From AP-15 sp963700195 (GTDB taxonomy: Bacteria; Pseudomonadota; Alphaproteobacteria; ATCC43930; CGMCC-115725), in the NCBI GenBank assembly GCA_963700195.1, contig CAVOWQ010000037.1, positions 1 through 64,000 on the forward strand: a stretch of 64,000 nucleotides of DNA, written 5' to 3'. Positions 54,509 through 63,467 of the stretch are shown piece by piece. The translations under genes and the position numbers were made by a program. Under the pieces are notes generated by a model, which saw only the letters and a program-made list of their open reading frames with translations, was not told the DNA's origin and did no database searches. Position 1 is the first letter of the stretch. Every line of letters begins with the position of its first letter.

Positions 54509-54527
54509 TCGGCCGGTATACGCGATC

Positions 54528-54941
54528 GTGGCAGATGTTCGCATCACCGCCGGCCCGTTCGCCTTCGCGGCGCGCTTTGAGCGCGCCGCGGCGCCGCGTA
54601 CCTGCGACAAATTCGCGAGCATGCTGCCGTACCGGGAGCGCCTGATCCATGTGCGATGGAGCGGCGAGGCGTGCTGGATCCCGCTCGGCGATCTCGATCT
54701 CGGCCTCGGCTACGAGAATGCCACCAGCTATCCGGCGCCGGGCCAGCTCCTACTCTACCCCGGCGGCGTCAGCGAGACCGAGATCCTGCTCGCCTATGGC
54801 AGCGTCCGCTTCGCCAGCAAGGTCGGACAGCTCGCCGGCAACCACTTCCTGACGATCGTCGCGGGAAGCGAGCAGTTGCCGGAGCTCGGCCGGCTGGTCC
54901 TGTGGCAGGGAGCGCAACCGATCGCGTTCGAGGCGCTCTGA
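54528..54941 (+). CDS. DUF3830 family protein (cyclophilin-like fold)
   Basis: 137 residues from a GTG at 54,528. Signatures are VRITAGPFAFAARFERAAAP, RTCDKFASMLPYRERLIHVR, WSGEACWIPLGDLDLGLGYE, PAPGQLLLYPGGVSETEILL and NHFLTIVAGSEQLPELGRLV. DUF3830 proteins have a cyclophilin-like barrel and are repeatedly found beside amidohydrolases and ABC importers in catabolic operons. They have no proven reaction. Here the gene follows the aldolase fusion by 20 bases and precedes an amidohydrolase on the other strand. The frame is intact. Confidence 0.85.
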   Translation: MADVRITAGPFAFAARFERAAAPRTCDKFASMLPYRERLIHVRWSGEACWIPLGDLDLGLGYENATSYPAPGQLLLYPGGVSETEILLAYGSVRFASKVGQLAGNHFLTIVAGSEQLPELGRLVLWQGAQPIAFEAL

Positions 54942-55102
54942 ATCACGGCCCCCGATCTGGGCAGACGAAGCGATGACGCCCCCTTCCTACACGACCTGAT
55001 TGGTCAAGAGGGTATCGAGGCGCAGGCGGGTGATCGTGAAAATTTCGCCGAACGATTGACCGCGGCAACCCGTCGAGGGCCTGCGCTCGGGCGGCGGCAT
55101 CG

Positions 55103-56644
55103 CTACTGACGCGAACTCGCACTGTAGTAGGGCACATGGGTTTTGGCATCGAAATATCCGTCGTAGAATCGGCGGACATGCGGCAATAGCGCCTTCGACA
55201 GCCGGCGGCGCTCGACCTCGTCATCGGCGAGGGGACGCTGCAATGATTGATGCAGCTCACGCAGTGCCGCGTCCCGATCGACGCGGGTGAAGCGTCCGTC
55301 TTGGTAGACCACCTCGCCCGCCACCATGACCAGGTCGACGGCGTCGGTGCGCCCCCGTTGCAGCACAGCGTCGAGGATTGGGGTTTCCGGATCGAGATAG
55401 GGGTAGGCGATCTTGTCCCAATCGATGAGGACGAGATCGGCGGCGCTGCCGACCGCCAAGCTGCCGATCCGGCCGCCGAAGGGCGTCGTCATCGCGCCTC
55501 CAGTGGTTGCCATTCGCAGGACCTGGCCGACGCTCGGAACATCGGCCTCGTCCATTCCCGGCACGCGATGCGCGCGCAGCACCACGCGCATTTCCTGCAG
55601 CATGTCGCGGTCGTCATTGATGCCGGCCTCGTCGAGGCCGATCGCGGTATTGATGCCGCGCTCCTCGAAGAAATTGAGCGGCGCAAGGCCACTGCGCAGG
55701 CGGAAGTTGGAGCTGCAATTGTGGCAGATATGGGTGCCGGTCGCGGCAATGCGGTCGAGATCGGCCTCGTTGAGCCACACGCCATGCCCCAATGTCAGCC
55801 GCGGCCCGAGAAACCCGAACCGATCGATATAGTCGAGGGCGGTACCGCCGCCGCGCCGGCCCGCATACTCTTTCTGGTAGGCGGTCTCGACGAGGTGCAT
55901 GTGCATCGGCGCATCGTATCGCTCCGAATAGTCGGCGAGCATCGTCAGCGCAGCATCGGAGCACCAATGGAGGTTGGCGGGAGCGAGCTGGATCTTGACC
56001 CGTTCCTTGTCGTGGTGCTTGGCATGGAGCTGTTCGAACAACGCGCCGTAATCGGCAAGCGACACTTGAAAGCGCGCGAAGTGCCGCTCCAGCGCCGGAC
56101 GCAGCTCGATCGGCAGGCCTGCCGTGAATTGCTTGTCATCCTGGTAGACGAGGCGGTTCTGATCGCGCAGCGCGAAGGAATACGACACCCGCATGCCGAT
56201 ATCTTCGTAGGCGCGGATCACCTCGCCGGCGCCGGCCTCGACCGCGGCGAGCCCGCCCGGAAGCCAGCCGTGCAGATGCTGCACGGTGGTGATCCCGGAC
56301 GCGATCATCTCGAAGGCGGAGTAGAGCGTATCGAGATAGAGATCGACTTGCCGGGTCACCAGCCGGGTCACGAACCACAGCTCCAGAGGCATGTCGGGCG
56401 AACCGTGCTGCACCGGGGTCAGGCCGATGTGGTGGTGACCGTTGACAAACCCCGGCAATACCACTTGGCGCCCCGAGCCGATCACCGGGACATCGGGATG
56501 CTGCGCCGAGAGCTCGGCGAAGGGGCCGATCTCGGCGATGACGCCGTCACGCTGCAATATCGCGCCCTCGTCAATTTGTTGCCAATAGCAGCGGTCGACG
56601 GGTTCGGTAAAGATGACGAGGCCCCGGATGATGCTGGAAGACAT
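55103..56644 (-). CDS. Metal-dependent amidohydrolase, AtzA/TrzA/cytosine-deaminase superfamily
   Basis: 513 residues. Metal ligands are visible: HxH in VVLPGFVNGHHHIGLTPVQH, His in DAPMHMHLVETAYQKE, His in LTLGHGVWLNEADLDRIA, Asp in NTAIGLDEAGINDDRDM. The C-terminal beta sandwich reads GSLAVGSAADLVLIDWDKIA and VMVAGEVVYQDGRFTRVDRD. The family deaminates or dechlorinates nucleobase-like or triazine-like rings. The neighbourhood (DUF3830, M20 hydrolase, SBP5) suggests a nitrogen-containing organic substrate, by inference. The start at 56,644 is followed by the dispersed palindrome. The frame is intact. Confidence 0.88.
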   Translation of the reverse strand: MSSSIIRGLVIFTEPVDRCYWQQIDEGAILQRDGVIAEIGPFAELSAQHPDVPVIGSGRQVVLPGFVNGHHHIGLTPVQHGSPDMPLELWFVTRLVTRQVDLYLDTLYSAFEMIASGITTVQHLHGWLPGGLAAVEAGAGEVIRAYEDIGMRVSYSFALRDQNRLVYQDDKQFTAGLPIELRPALERHFARFQVSLADYGALFEQLHAKHHDKERVKIQLAPANLHWCSDAALTMLADYSERYDAPMHMHLVETAYQKEYAGRRGGGTALDYIDRFGFLGPRLTLGHGVWLNEADLDRIAATGTHICHNCSSNFRLRSGLAPLNFFEERGINTAIGLDEAGINDDRDMLQEMRVVLRAHRVPGMDEADVPSVGQVLRMATTGGAMTTPFGGRIGSLAVGSAADLVLIDWDKIAYPYLDPETPILDAVLQRGRTDAVDLVMVAGEVVYQDGRFTRVDRDAALRELHQSLQRPLADDEVERRRLSKALLPHVRRFYDGYFDAKTHVPYYSASSRQ

Positions 56645-56687
56645 GTATTCGCTCCTTGGAGCTGGTGGGCGGCCGGGATCAGCACTG

Positions 56688-56801
56688 TGCGTCCTTCGAG
56701 ACAGCCGCGTCGCGGCTTCCTCAGGATGACGTTTTTCTTACTGTCATCAAGAAAGTACGTCATCCTGAGGAGCGCCCGGAGGGCGCGTCTCGAAGGACGC
56801 A
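56688..56801. repeat. Dispersed palindromic repeat (TCCTTCGAGAC/GTCTCGAAGGA family)
   Basis: TGCGTCCTTCGAGAC (56,688-56,702) is the inverse of GTCTCGAAGGACGCA (56,787-56,801). An inner pair reads CCTCAGGATGACG facing CGTCATCCTGAGG around a short AT-rich loop. It is a well-known mobile-type palindrome of alphaproteobacteria. It lies between the amidohydrolase start and the ABC ATPase fragment. Confidence 0.88.
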
Positions 56802-56845
56802 CCATGTCCGCGCAGCTAATGTTTGCCAAATCACTTCAAAAGCCC

Positions 56846-57095
56846 TCAAGCCGTGGCGACGTTTTCCTGCTCGGTGAAGGCGCGGTCGACTTCGTCGCTC
56901 AACAGCTCGGTCAGCTTCCGCCGCAAGCTGACCGATTCCGGCGCAAACGGGTCGCGCGGGCGCGGCCGGTCGATTGCAACAATGTCTTTGATCCGCCCGG
57001 GGCGGGCGGTGCACACGACGACCCGGTCGGCGAGCGCCGTCGCTTCGTCGATGTGATGGGTGACGAAGATCACCGAGGCGCCACTCTCCGCCAGA
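56846..57095 (-). pseudogene. C-terminal fragment of a nitrate/taurine-type ABC transporter ATPase
   Basis: Only about 80 residues remain: LAESGASVIFVTHHIDEATA (the H-loop region after Walker B), LADRVVVCTARPGRIKDIVA, IDRPRPRDPFAPESVSLRRK and LTELLSDEVDRAF. Walker A, the Q-loop and the ABC signature are missing. Matching sequence stops near 57,095, where unrelated sequence begins, so the gene was cut by a deletion or rearrangement. Intact relatives power uptake of nitrate, sulphonates or pyrimidine precursors, consistent with the amidohydrolase beside it. Confidence 0.75.
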
Positions 57096-57319
57096 CATCG
57101 AGTGACGCAGTTTTCTGGCCAACTCGGAGGTCGCGAGCGGCGTGATCGATTGTGGCTTCACTCACGCAGTTTGAGGCGGTCGACTTCTGGTGCCGATGAT
57201 TCGTACATCGCACTGGACGATGTCGTCATCGATATTGGAGGCAGTGCAAGGTCTCCTTACCGCTCGCCCTGCCTTGCCTGCGTGGACAACCGCAACTACC
57301 GAGCCGGGTCAGTATTTAT
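57096..57319. other. Unassigned stretch between the ABC fragment and the zinc-ribbon gene
   Basis: 224 bases without a credible gene. The left edge is the point where the ABC ATPase reading ends. No transposase, inverted repeat or target duplication can be seen, so the event that truncated the ATPase left no obvious mobile element. Confidence 0.4.
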
Positions 57320-57667
57320 TCACCACCAGGCAAGAGGCCAAACTTTCATGCCTTGCCGTCCGCAGCGGCGGCAGCGGCATATCTGGGCATACCAGCCGGC
57401 GCCGAACTCATCAAAGCCCTCATGCGCGGTATCCTCTCCGCAATCTCGGCAGAAGCGGCGGAACCGCTCGGGTCGGTCGCCGGAAAGAGTTGCGTTGCGC
57501 CGAGCGAGGTCCGACCCTGACGACCAATCTCCGAGCGCGGCGAACAAACCCTGCAAGCGGTTTAGACGAACCCCGCCGACGGGACCGCTGCGCTGCCGCA
57601 TCGAGGCAAGACCAACTCGATCGAGAATATGACGGAGGGTGAAAGGCAGGGCGGCCCGGGCGATCAT
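57320..57667 (-). CDS. Small zinc-ribbon hypothetical protein
   Basis: 115 residues. The first half (MIARAALPFTLRHILDRVGL and ALGDWSSGSDLARRNATLSG) is not recognisable. The second half reads RFRRFCRDCGEDTAHEGFDE, FGAGWYAQICRCRRCGRQGM and ends KVWPLAWW. The CXXC...CXXC spacing is that of a zinc ribbon, and the aromatic WYAQ turn and C-terminal Trp pair look conserved. A nucleic-acid or protein-binding role is possible. I do not know the family name. Confidence 0.55.
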   Translation of the reverse strand: MIARAALPFTLRHILDRVGLASMRQRSGPVGGVRLNRLQGLFAALGDWSSGSDLARRNATLSGDRPERFRRFCRDCGEDTAHEGFDEFGAGWYAQICRCRRCGRQGMKVWPLAWW

Positions 57668-57829
57668 CGCGTCCTCCTACGAGGCGCCGATATCGCTGCA
57701 TCAAACATGCCAGCCGAAATGCCTACGCCATTCCGTGCGTTCTGGTGCTCAAATCGAAATTTTCATGGGCACTGGATCGGGCAATTGCATCGGCCTTGGG
57801 CACGAGCCGGACGATGTCGTTATCGACGG

Positions 57830-58558
57830 CTACCGTCGAGCAGCGACCAGCAGAAACATCGGCCGCTGTCGTTCATCCGCGAGGGCCGGCCGTGCCGCGA
57901 TCTGTTCGTCCGTCGGACCCCATTCCTCGATGTGCGACAGCGCGAACCCCAGCCGCAGCAACAAATTGAGGTACGTCGCCAGCGTGCGGTGCTGCTTGAT
58001 TACGCCCTTGGCGAGCCAGTCCGTCCTGCGCGGTCCTTCGCAAAGGTAGCTGTCGACGGGCCAGGTCTTGCGGCCATCCACGCCGACTGACCAGCCCGGC
58101 TGCGTCGGTGCGGTGAAGATCGGGTGCTCGACGGAAAAGACGAGCCGCCCGCCCGGGGCGAGAGCGCGGTGCACCTTCGCCAGCAACCCGCCCAGATCCT
58201 CGACGTAGTGCAGGGCGAGGGAGCTGTAGGCGAGGTCAAATGCCGCCTGGGGCAGTTCGGCGCACTCGATGTCCGCCCTGAGGTAGGTTATCGCCGCGTC
58301 CGTCGTGGTGGCTCGGGCCCGTGCCAGCATCTTCTCCGACACGTCGATGCCGAGGACCGCCGCCGCTCCTTGCTGCCGCGCCCAACGGCAGAACCAGCCG
58401 AAGCCGCAGCCGAGATCCACCACTCTGAGGCCCCGCAGCTCCGGAAGCAGGGCCTTGAGCGCGGGCCATTCGGCGGCGCCGTCCAGCCCCTCGACCGAGC
58501 GGCCCAATCGACTGTAGCCCTCGAAGAACTCCGGGTTGTCGTAGATGTTCTGCGTCAT
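57830..58558 (-). CDS. Class I SAM-dependent methyltransferase
   Basis: 242 residues. Motif I is LRVVDLGCGFGWFCRWARQQ, the acidic post-I loop is AVLGIDVSEKMLARARATTT, and motif II/III region reads AAFDLAYSSLALHYVEDLGG, LLAKVHRALAPGGRLVFSVE. This is the Methyltransf_11 type of Rossmann enzyme. The C-terminal part (HPIFTAPTQPGWSVGVDGRK, VDSYLCEGPRRTDWLAKGVI) matches a common proteobacterial subgroup listed only as SAM-dependent methyltransferase. The substrate is unknown. It is divergent from the solute-binding protein gene. The frame is intact. Confidence 0.88.
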   Translation of the reverse strand: MTQNIYDNPEFFEGYSRLGRSVEGLDGAAEWPALKALLPELRGLRVVDLGCGFGWFCRWARQQGAAAVLGIDVSEKMLARARATTTDAAITYLRADIECAELPQAAFDLAYSSLALHYVEDLGGLLAKVHRALAPGGRLVFSVEHPIFTAPTQPGWSVGVDGRKTWPVDSYLCEGPRRTDWLAKGVIKQHRTLATYLNLLLRLGFALSHIEEWGPTDEQIAARPALADERQRPMFLLVAARR

Positions 58559-58641
58559 CGCCTTTGCGGTAAGCTGGCCACCGGGAGAAGCGGGGGTATG
58601 ATGATCTCTCCGAAACCTATAGCATGGACGCCTGACCGCCG

Positions 58642-60219
58642 ATGAACCGACGTGAATTCGTAAAGACCAGCCTCGCCGGAGCGGCAGCGCTGGCGGCCCC
58701 GCAAATCGTGCGCGCCGAAGCTCGGAAGACGATCAACTTCGTACCGCACGCCGATCTCGCCTCGCTCGATCCGGTCTGGACCACCGCCGACATCACCCGA
58801 AATTTTTCATTGGCCGTTTACGACACGCTCTACGGCTATGATGCGGAATTCAGAGCCCAGCCGCAGATGGTCCAAGCCCACACGACCGAAGATGGCGGCA
58901 AGCAATGGGACCTGACACTGCGCGACGGCTTGAAATTTCACGACGGCGCGCCGGTCCTGGCGCGCGACTGTGTCGCCACGATCAGGCGATGGGCCAAGCG
59001 CTATCCATTGGGTCAGGCGCTGATGGCCCGCACCGACGAGCTCTCCGCCGTGTCCGACCGGGTAATACGCTTTCGCCTCAAAAGGCCGTTTCCACTATTG
59101 CCGGATGCACTGGCGGAGCCCTATTGCTCGATTATGCCGGAGCGCTTGGCCAACACCGACGCCTTTGAGCAGATAAAGGAGGCGATCGGCTCCGGGCCAT
59201 TCAAATTCGTGGCGTCCGAGCGCATACCCGGCCAGCGCGTCGTTTTCGAGAAGAACCCGGATTATGTCCCGCGCGCCGACGGAAAACCGAGCTTCAGCGC
59301 CGGTCCCAAGGTGGTCTATGTCGACCGCGTCGTATGGAATTTCGTGCAGGATCCCTCCACCGCCTCGGCGGCGCTCGCGCAGGGCGAGGTCGACTGGTGG
59401 GAAAACCCGACGATCGACCTTATCCCGCAGCTCAAACGCAACAAGGATCTGGTAATCACGGTCAAGGACCGCACCGGCGAGATCGGTTGCCTCCGGTTCA
59501 ACCATTTATACCCGCCATTCGACAATCCCGCGGTTCGCCGCGTCGTGCTGTCCGCGATGGACCAGAAGGAGGTCATGACCGCGGTCGCCGGGGCCGAGCC
59601 GAGTTTGATCAAGACCGATGTCGGGCTCTTTGTGCCGGGCACGCCGATGGCGAGCACTGTCGGTGTCGAGATCACGCGAGGGCCAAAGGATCTCAACCGG
59701 ATAAAACAGGAGCTCGCCGACGCGGGATATAAGGGCGAGCGGGTCGTCGTCCTCGCCGCCTCGACCATTCCGGCGATTTTCGCCGAGGCGCAGGTCGCCA
59801 CTGACGTGCTGCAGCGCATCGGCATGAACATCGATTTGCAGACGATGGAATGGGGCAGTGTGGTCGCGCGGCGCGCGAGCCGCGAGCCGCCCGACAAGGG
59901 CGGGTGGAACATCTTCTATACCTATCTCGGCGGCATGGGGAATATCTCGCCCGGCCCCGATATCGCGATCCGCGCGAGCGGCGCCGATGCGTGGTTCGGC
60001 TGGCCCAGCGACCCGAAAATGGAGGCATTGCGGGAGGCCTGGTTCGATGCGCCGGACCTCGAGGCGCAGCAAAAAATCTGCCGCGAGATGCAGGAGGAAT
60101 TCTGGCAGAACCCCACCTATGTGCCGCTCGGCATGTATGACCAGCCGGTCGCGTTCCACTCCGATCTGCAGGATGTGCGCGACGGCTGGCCGCAGTTCTA
60201 CGGCGTGCGGCGGGTGTGA
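58642..60219 (+). CDS. ABC transporter solute-binding protein, family 5 (peptide/nickel/opine type), Tat-exported
   Basis: 525 residues. The N-terminus MNRREFVKTSLAGAAALAAP has the twin-arginine motif RREFVK, so export is folded via Tat. The family 5 body has NFVPHADLASLDPVWTTADI, DLTLRDGLKFHDGAPVLARD, CVATIRRWAKRYPLGQALMA, NPAVRRVVLSAMDQKEVMTA and LQRIGMNIDLQTMEWGSVVA, ending FWQNPTYVPLGMYDQPVAFH. Such proteins bind peptides, nickel chelates or opine-like solutes in the periplasm. No permease or ATPase gene follows, so the rest of its transporter lies elsewhere. The frame is intact. Confidence 0.92.
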   Translation: MNRREFVKTSLAGAAALAAPQIVRAEARKTINFVPHADLASLDPVWTTADITRNFSLAVYDTLYGYDAEFRAQPQMVQAHTTEDGGKQWDLTLRDGLKFHDGAPVLARDCVATIRRWAKRYPLGQALMARTDELSAVSDRVIRFRLKRPFPLLPDALAEPYCSIMPERLANTDAFEQIKEAIGSGPFKFVASERIPGQRVVFEKNPDYVPRADGKPSFSAGPKVVYVDRVVWNFVQDPSTASAALAQGEVDWWENPTIDLIPQLKRNKDLVITVKDRTGEIGCLRFNHLYPPFDNPAVRRVVLSAMDQKEVMTAVAGAEPSLIKTDVGLFVPGTPMASTVGVEITRGPKDLNRIKQELADAGYKGERVVVLAASTIPAIFAEAQVATDVLQRIGMNIDLQTMEWGSVVARRASREPPDKGGWNIFYTYLGGMGNISPGPDIAIRASGADAWFGWPSDPKMEALREAWFDAPDLEAQQKICREMQEEFWQNPTYVPLGMYDQPVAFHSDLQDVRDGWPQFYGVRRV

Positions 60220-60275
60220 CTCGGTCTTTGCGGCCCGCTTGCTGGCCGGGCCCCGCTAGCTAACGTCAAGCCCGC

Positions 60276-60755
60276 TCAGGAAGAAGGGGCATTCAGCGGC
60301 ACAGGGAACCAATCTTCGTCGCCGCTGCTGCGGATCTGTTCGAGGGTGTATGGGCACAGCCGCGGCAAACGGCTCGTGAAGCCGGGGACGTCGCGTTCGA
60401 GCCGACCAACGAGCCTGAGCGCCACGCGATACTGGGAGGGTAGGTCGAGCTTCGCCTCGATGCTTCGCGTCAGAATCTGTTCCAGCTGGACACGCCATTC
60501 GACGATCTCGTCGCGCCAATGATCAGCCGGCTCCTCGAGGCCGGAAAATTCGAGCTTGAGAAAGTGCTCGATGATGTGCTGGCAGAGCGAGCGCGCCGCA
60601 CGGAGATCGCTGCGTCCCAAATCCTCGATCTCCTCTGCTATATGTTCGAGGTCGAGCTCGTTTCCGGCCGGCGGTAGCCGACGCAGCAGCGCCGCCTGCT
60701 GTTGCGTCCAGGCGTAGAAGTCTTCGTCGTAGAGGGTCTCGGACGACACGTTCAT
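60276..60755 (-). CDS. DUF29 family protein
   Basis: 159 residues from the ATG at 60,755 (MNVSSETLYDEDFYAWTQQQ). Signatures are LYDEDFYAWTQQQAALLRRL, ELDLEHIAEEIEDLGRSDLR, AARSLCQHIIEHFLKLEFSG and HWRDEIVEWRVQLEQILTRS, all alpha-helical and diagnostic of DUF29. The family is common in cyanobacteria and alphaproteobacteria, often in many copies. It has no known activity, although some guess a toxin-antitoxin or nuclease-related role. It is convergent with the solute-binding protein and divergent from nrdJ. The frame is intact. Confidence 0.9.
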   Translation of the reverse strand: MNVSSETLYDEDFYAWTQQQAALLRRLPPAGNELDLEHIAEEIEDLGRSDLRAARSLCQHIIEHFLKLEFSGLEEPADHWRDEIVEWRVQLEQILTRSIEAKLDLPSQYRVALRLVGRLERDVPGFTSRLPRLCPYTLEQIRSSGDEDWFPVPLNAPSS

Positions 60756-60854
60756 CCTCGGTAATTTAGCGCAACCCGCGCGGCGCGGAAAGTCCGCACC
60801 GAACGAATCCGGAACTGTGGTAAACTGCCGCCGACAAGGAGGAAGATCTCGGCC

Positions 60855-63232
60855 ATGGCTCTCGTCGGCTCGATATCGCAGCAGATCTGGGACATGAAGT
60901 ATCGCCTGAGGTGGCCCCTCGGGCGAGGTGGTCGACAAGACGATCGAGGATACCTGGCGGCGGGTGGCGACGGCGCTCGCCGCGCCCGAACGCGACGCCG
61001 CGCCGTGGACCGAGCGGTTCTACGCGGCGATGACCGATTTCAAGTTCCTGCCGGCGGGCCGCGTCGTCGCCGGCGCCGGCAGCGCCCGCTCGGTCACGCT
61101 GTTCAACTGCTTTGTGATGGGCGCCATCCCGGACGACATGGGCGGGATCTTTGCGCATCTGCGCGAAGCGGCGCTGACGATGCAGCAGGGCGGCGGCATC
61201 GGCTATGATTTCTCGACCCTGCGGCCGCGCGGTGCGCCGGTCAAGGGCGTGGGCGCGGACGCTTCGGGGCCGCTCTCCTTCATGGACGTGTGGGACGCGA
61301 TGTGCCGGACGATCATGAGCGCCGGCTACCGCCGCGGCGCGATGATGGCGACCCTGCGCTGCGACCATCCCGACATCGAGGCCTTCATCGAGGCGAAGCG
61401 CGAGCCGGGCCGGCTGCGCATGTTCAACCTTTCGGTGCTGGTGACGGACGCGTTGATGAAGGCGGTCGAGGAAAATGCCCCGTGGGAACTGTCCTTCGGC
61501 GGCCCCGATGGCGCCAAGACCACGTGGAAGGTGCTGCCGGCGCGCGAGCTGTGGGACAAGATCATGCGCGCGACCTACGCCTATGCCGAGCCGGGCGTGA
61601 TCTTCATCGACCGCATAAACCGGCGGAACAACCTCTACTATTGCGAAGAGATCACCGCGACCAACCCGTGCGGCGAGCAGCCGCTGCCGCCTTACGGCGC
61701 GTGCCTGTTGGGCTCGATCAACCTGGCGAGCCTAATCGAAAACCCGTTCACTCCGCGAGGCGCGGCTCGACCTCGAGCGGCTGCGCCGGCTGGTGCCGGA
61801 TTGCGTCCGCATGATGGACAATGTCGTCGACATCTCGCTGTTTCCGCTGCCGCAGCAACAGGAAGAGGCGCGCCAGAAGCGCCGTATCGGCCTCGGCGTC
61901 ACCGGGCTCGCCGATGCGCTGATCCTGTGCGGGCTGCGCTACGGCTCGGCCGCAGCGGTCGCGGCGACCGAAAGCTGGCTCGGCACGATCCAGCGCGAGG
62001 CTTATCTCGCCTCGACCGCCCTCGCGGCCGAGAAGGGCGCGTTTCCGCTCTTCGACCGCGAGCGGTATCTGGCCGGCGAGACGGTGAAGGGCCTGGACGA
62101 GGAGGTGCGCGCACAAATCGCGCAGCACGGCATCCGCAACGCGCTGCTCACCTCGGTCGCGCCGACCGGCACGATTTCGCTGTTCGCCGACAATGTCTCC
62201 TCGGGGATCGAGCCGGTGTTCAGCTTCCGCCACACGCGCAATGTGCTGATGCCCGACGGCACCCGCCGCGAAGAGGAGGTGACCGACTACGCCTACCGGC
62301 TGTTCCGCCGATTGAAGGGCGAGTTCGCGCCGCTGCCGGATTATTTCATCGATGCGCAGGCGCTGACCCCCGAAGACCACGTCGTCATGCAGGCGGCGGT
62401 GCAGAAGCACATCGACAGCTCGATCTCGAAGACCATCAACGTCCCGGCCGAGATCCCGTTCGAACGCTTCAAGGATGTTTATCTGCAGGCCTACGCCCTC
62501 GGCTGCAAAGGCTGCACGACCTACCGGCCGAACGAGGTCACCGGGGCGGTGCTGGCGGCAAGGCCCGAAAGGGCGCCGCCGCCGCCGGACGGGACGCTGC
62601 ACGACAGCCGGAGCTGCCGCTGCCGCCGCCGCGCCGGCGGCTTCACCTAAGCCAGCCGACATTTTCGAGGCCGGCGGCGTCGTCTACATGACCCAGCCGC
62701 TGAGCCGGCCGGAGGCGCTGCCCGGGCAGACCTACAAGGTCCGCTGGCCGGACAGCGAGCACGCGCTCTACATCACGTTGAACGACATCGTTCAGGACGG
62801 CCGCCGCCGGCCGTTCGAGGTGTTCATCAACTCGAAGAACATGGAGCACTACGCCTGGACCGTCGCGCTGACGCGCATGATCAGCGCGGTGTTCCGCCGC
62901 GGCGGCGACGTCTCGTTTGTCGTCGAGGAGATGAAGGCGGTGTTCGACCCGCGCGGCGGCGCCTGGATGGAGGGCAAATACGTGCCCTCGCTATTGGCCG
63001 CGATCGGCGACGTCATCGAGCGCCACATGATCGCGATCGGCTTTCTGCCGGCGCGCGGTCAGAGAGCCGCAATCGAGCGAGCAGAAAGTCGCCGGCCGGC
63101 AATGCGCTGATTTCGGATCAGAGATCCCTCGCGACCCGCATGGCGCAGTGCCCAAAATGCGGCGAGGCGGCGCTGATCCGCATCGAGGGCTGCGACCAGT
63201 GCACCAGCTGCGACTATTCGAAATGCTGGTAG
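60855..63232 (+). CDS. nrdJ: Adenosylcobalamin-dependent (class II) ribonucleotide reductase (several frameshifts)
   Basis: About 790 residues. The B12-dependent enzyme makes deoxyribonucleotides with or without oxygen. It starts MALVGSISQQIWDMKYRLRW at 60,855. Signatures are FLPAGRVVAGAGSARSVTLF with the first active Cys in NCFVMG, MQQGGGIGYDFSTLRPRG, TATNPCGEQPLPPYGACLLG, GLGVTGLADALILCGLRYG, APTGTISLFADNVSSGIEPV, SSISKTINVPAEIPFERFKD and YALGCKGCTTYRPNEVTGAV. The C-terminal zinc-ribbon tail CPKCGEAALIRIEG...CTSC runs to TAG at 63,230-63,232. Frames change near 60,925, 61,765, 62,560 and 63,065. Its need for cobalamin fits the cob genes 28 kb upstream. Confidence 0.92.
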
Positions 63233-63467
63233 CGTCGATCGAGATGCAGTAAAGGAGATTTTGAGAAACTAGCAGGAAGACCTCCGAATAAAACGGCGCA
63301 ATATCTTCTCAAATTGGCAGAAATCTCTCCAGTAAGGACCTCGAAGAAGCGGTTGATCAGGTCGTCATAGATGACCTCGGGATAGAGGCGTTGAAGTAGG
63401 CACCCGTAAGTCACGCGGGCCCCTTGGAACAAATTCTCTATACGACCACAAGAAGAACGGGGAGAGT
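63233..63467. other. AT-richer stretch after nrdJ, unassigned
   Basis: 235 bases. A minus-strand 94-codon frame from 63,498 covers it but overlaps the nrdJ end and has no family resemblance or ribosome site, so I leave it out. Short plus-strand pieces (KTAQYLLKLAEIS, SSKDLEEAVDQVVIDDLG) look protein-like in different frames, suggesting a decayed or mis-sequenced small gene. Confidence 0.35.

Noticed and set aside
55247..57145. A 632-codon open frame on the plus strand
   Set aside because: Antisense to the AtzA/TrzA-type amidohydrolase, which has all its metal ligands. The opposite frame has no family features.
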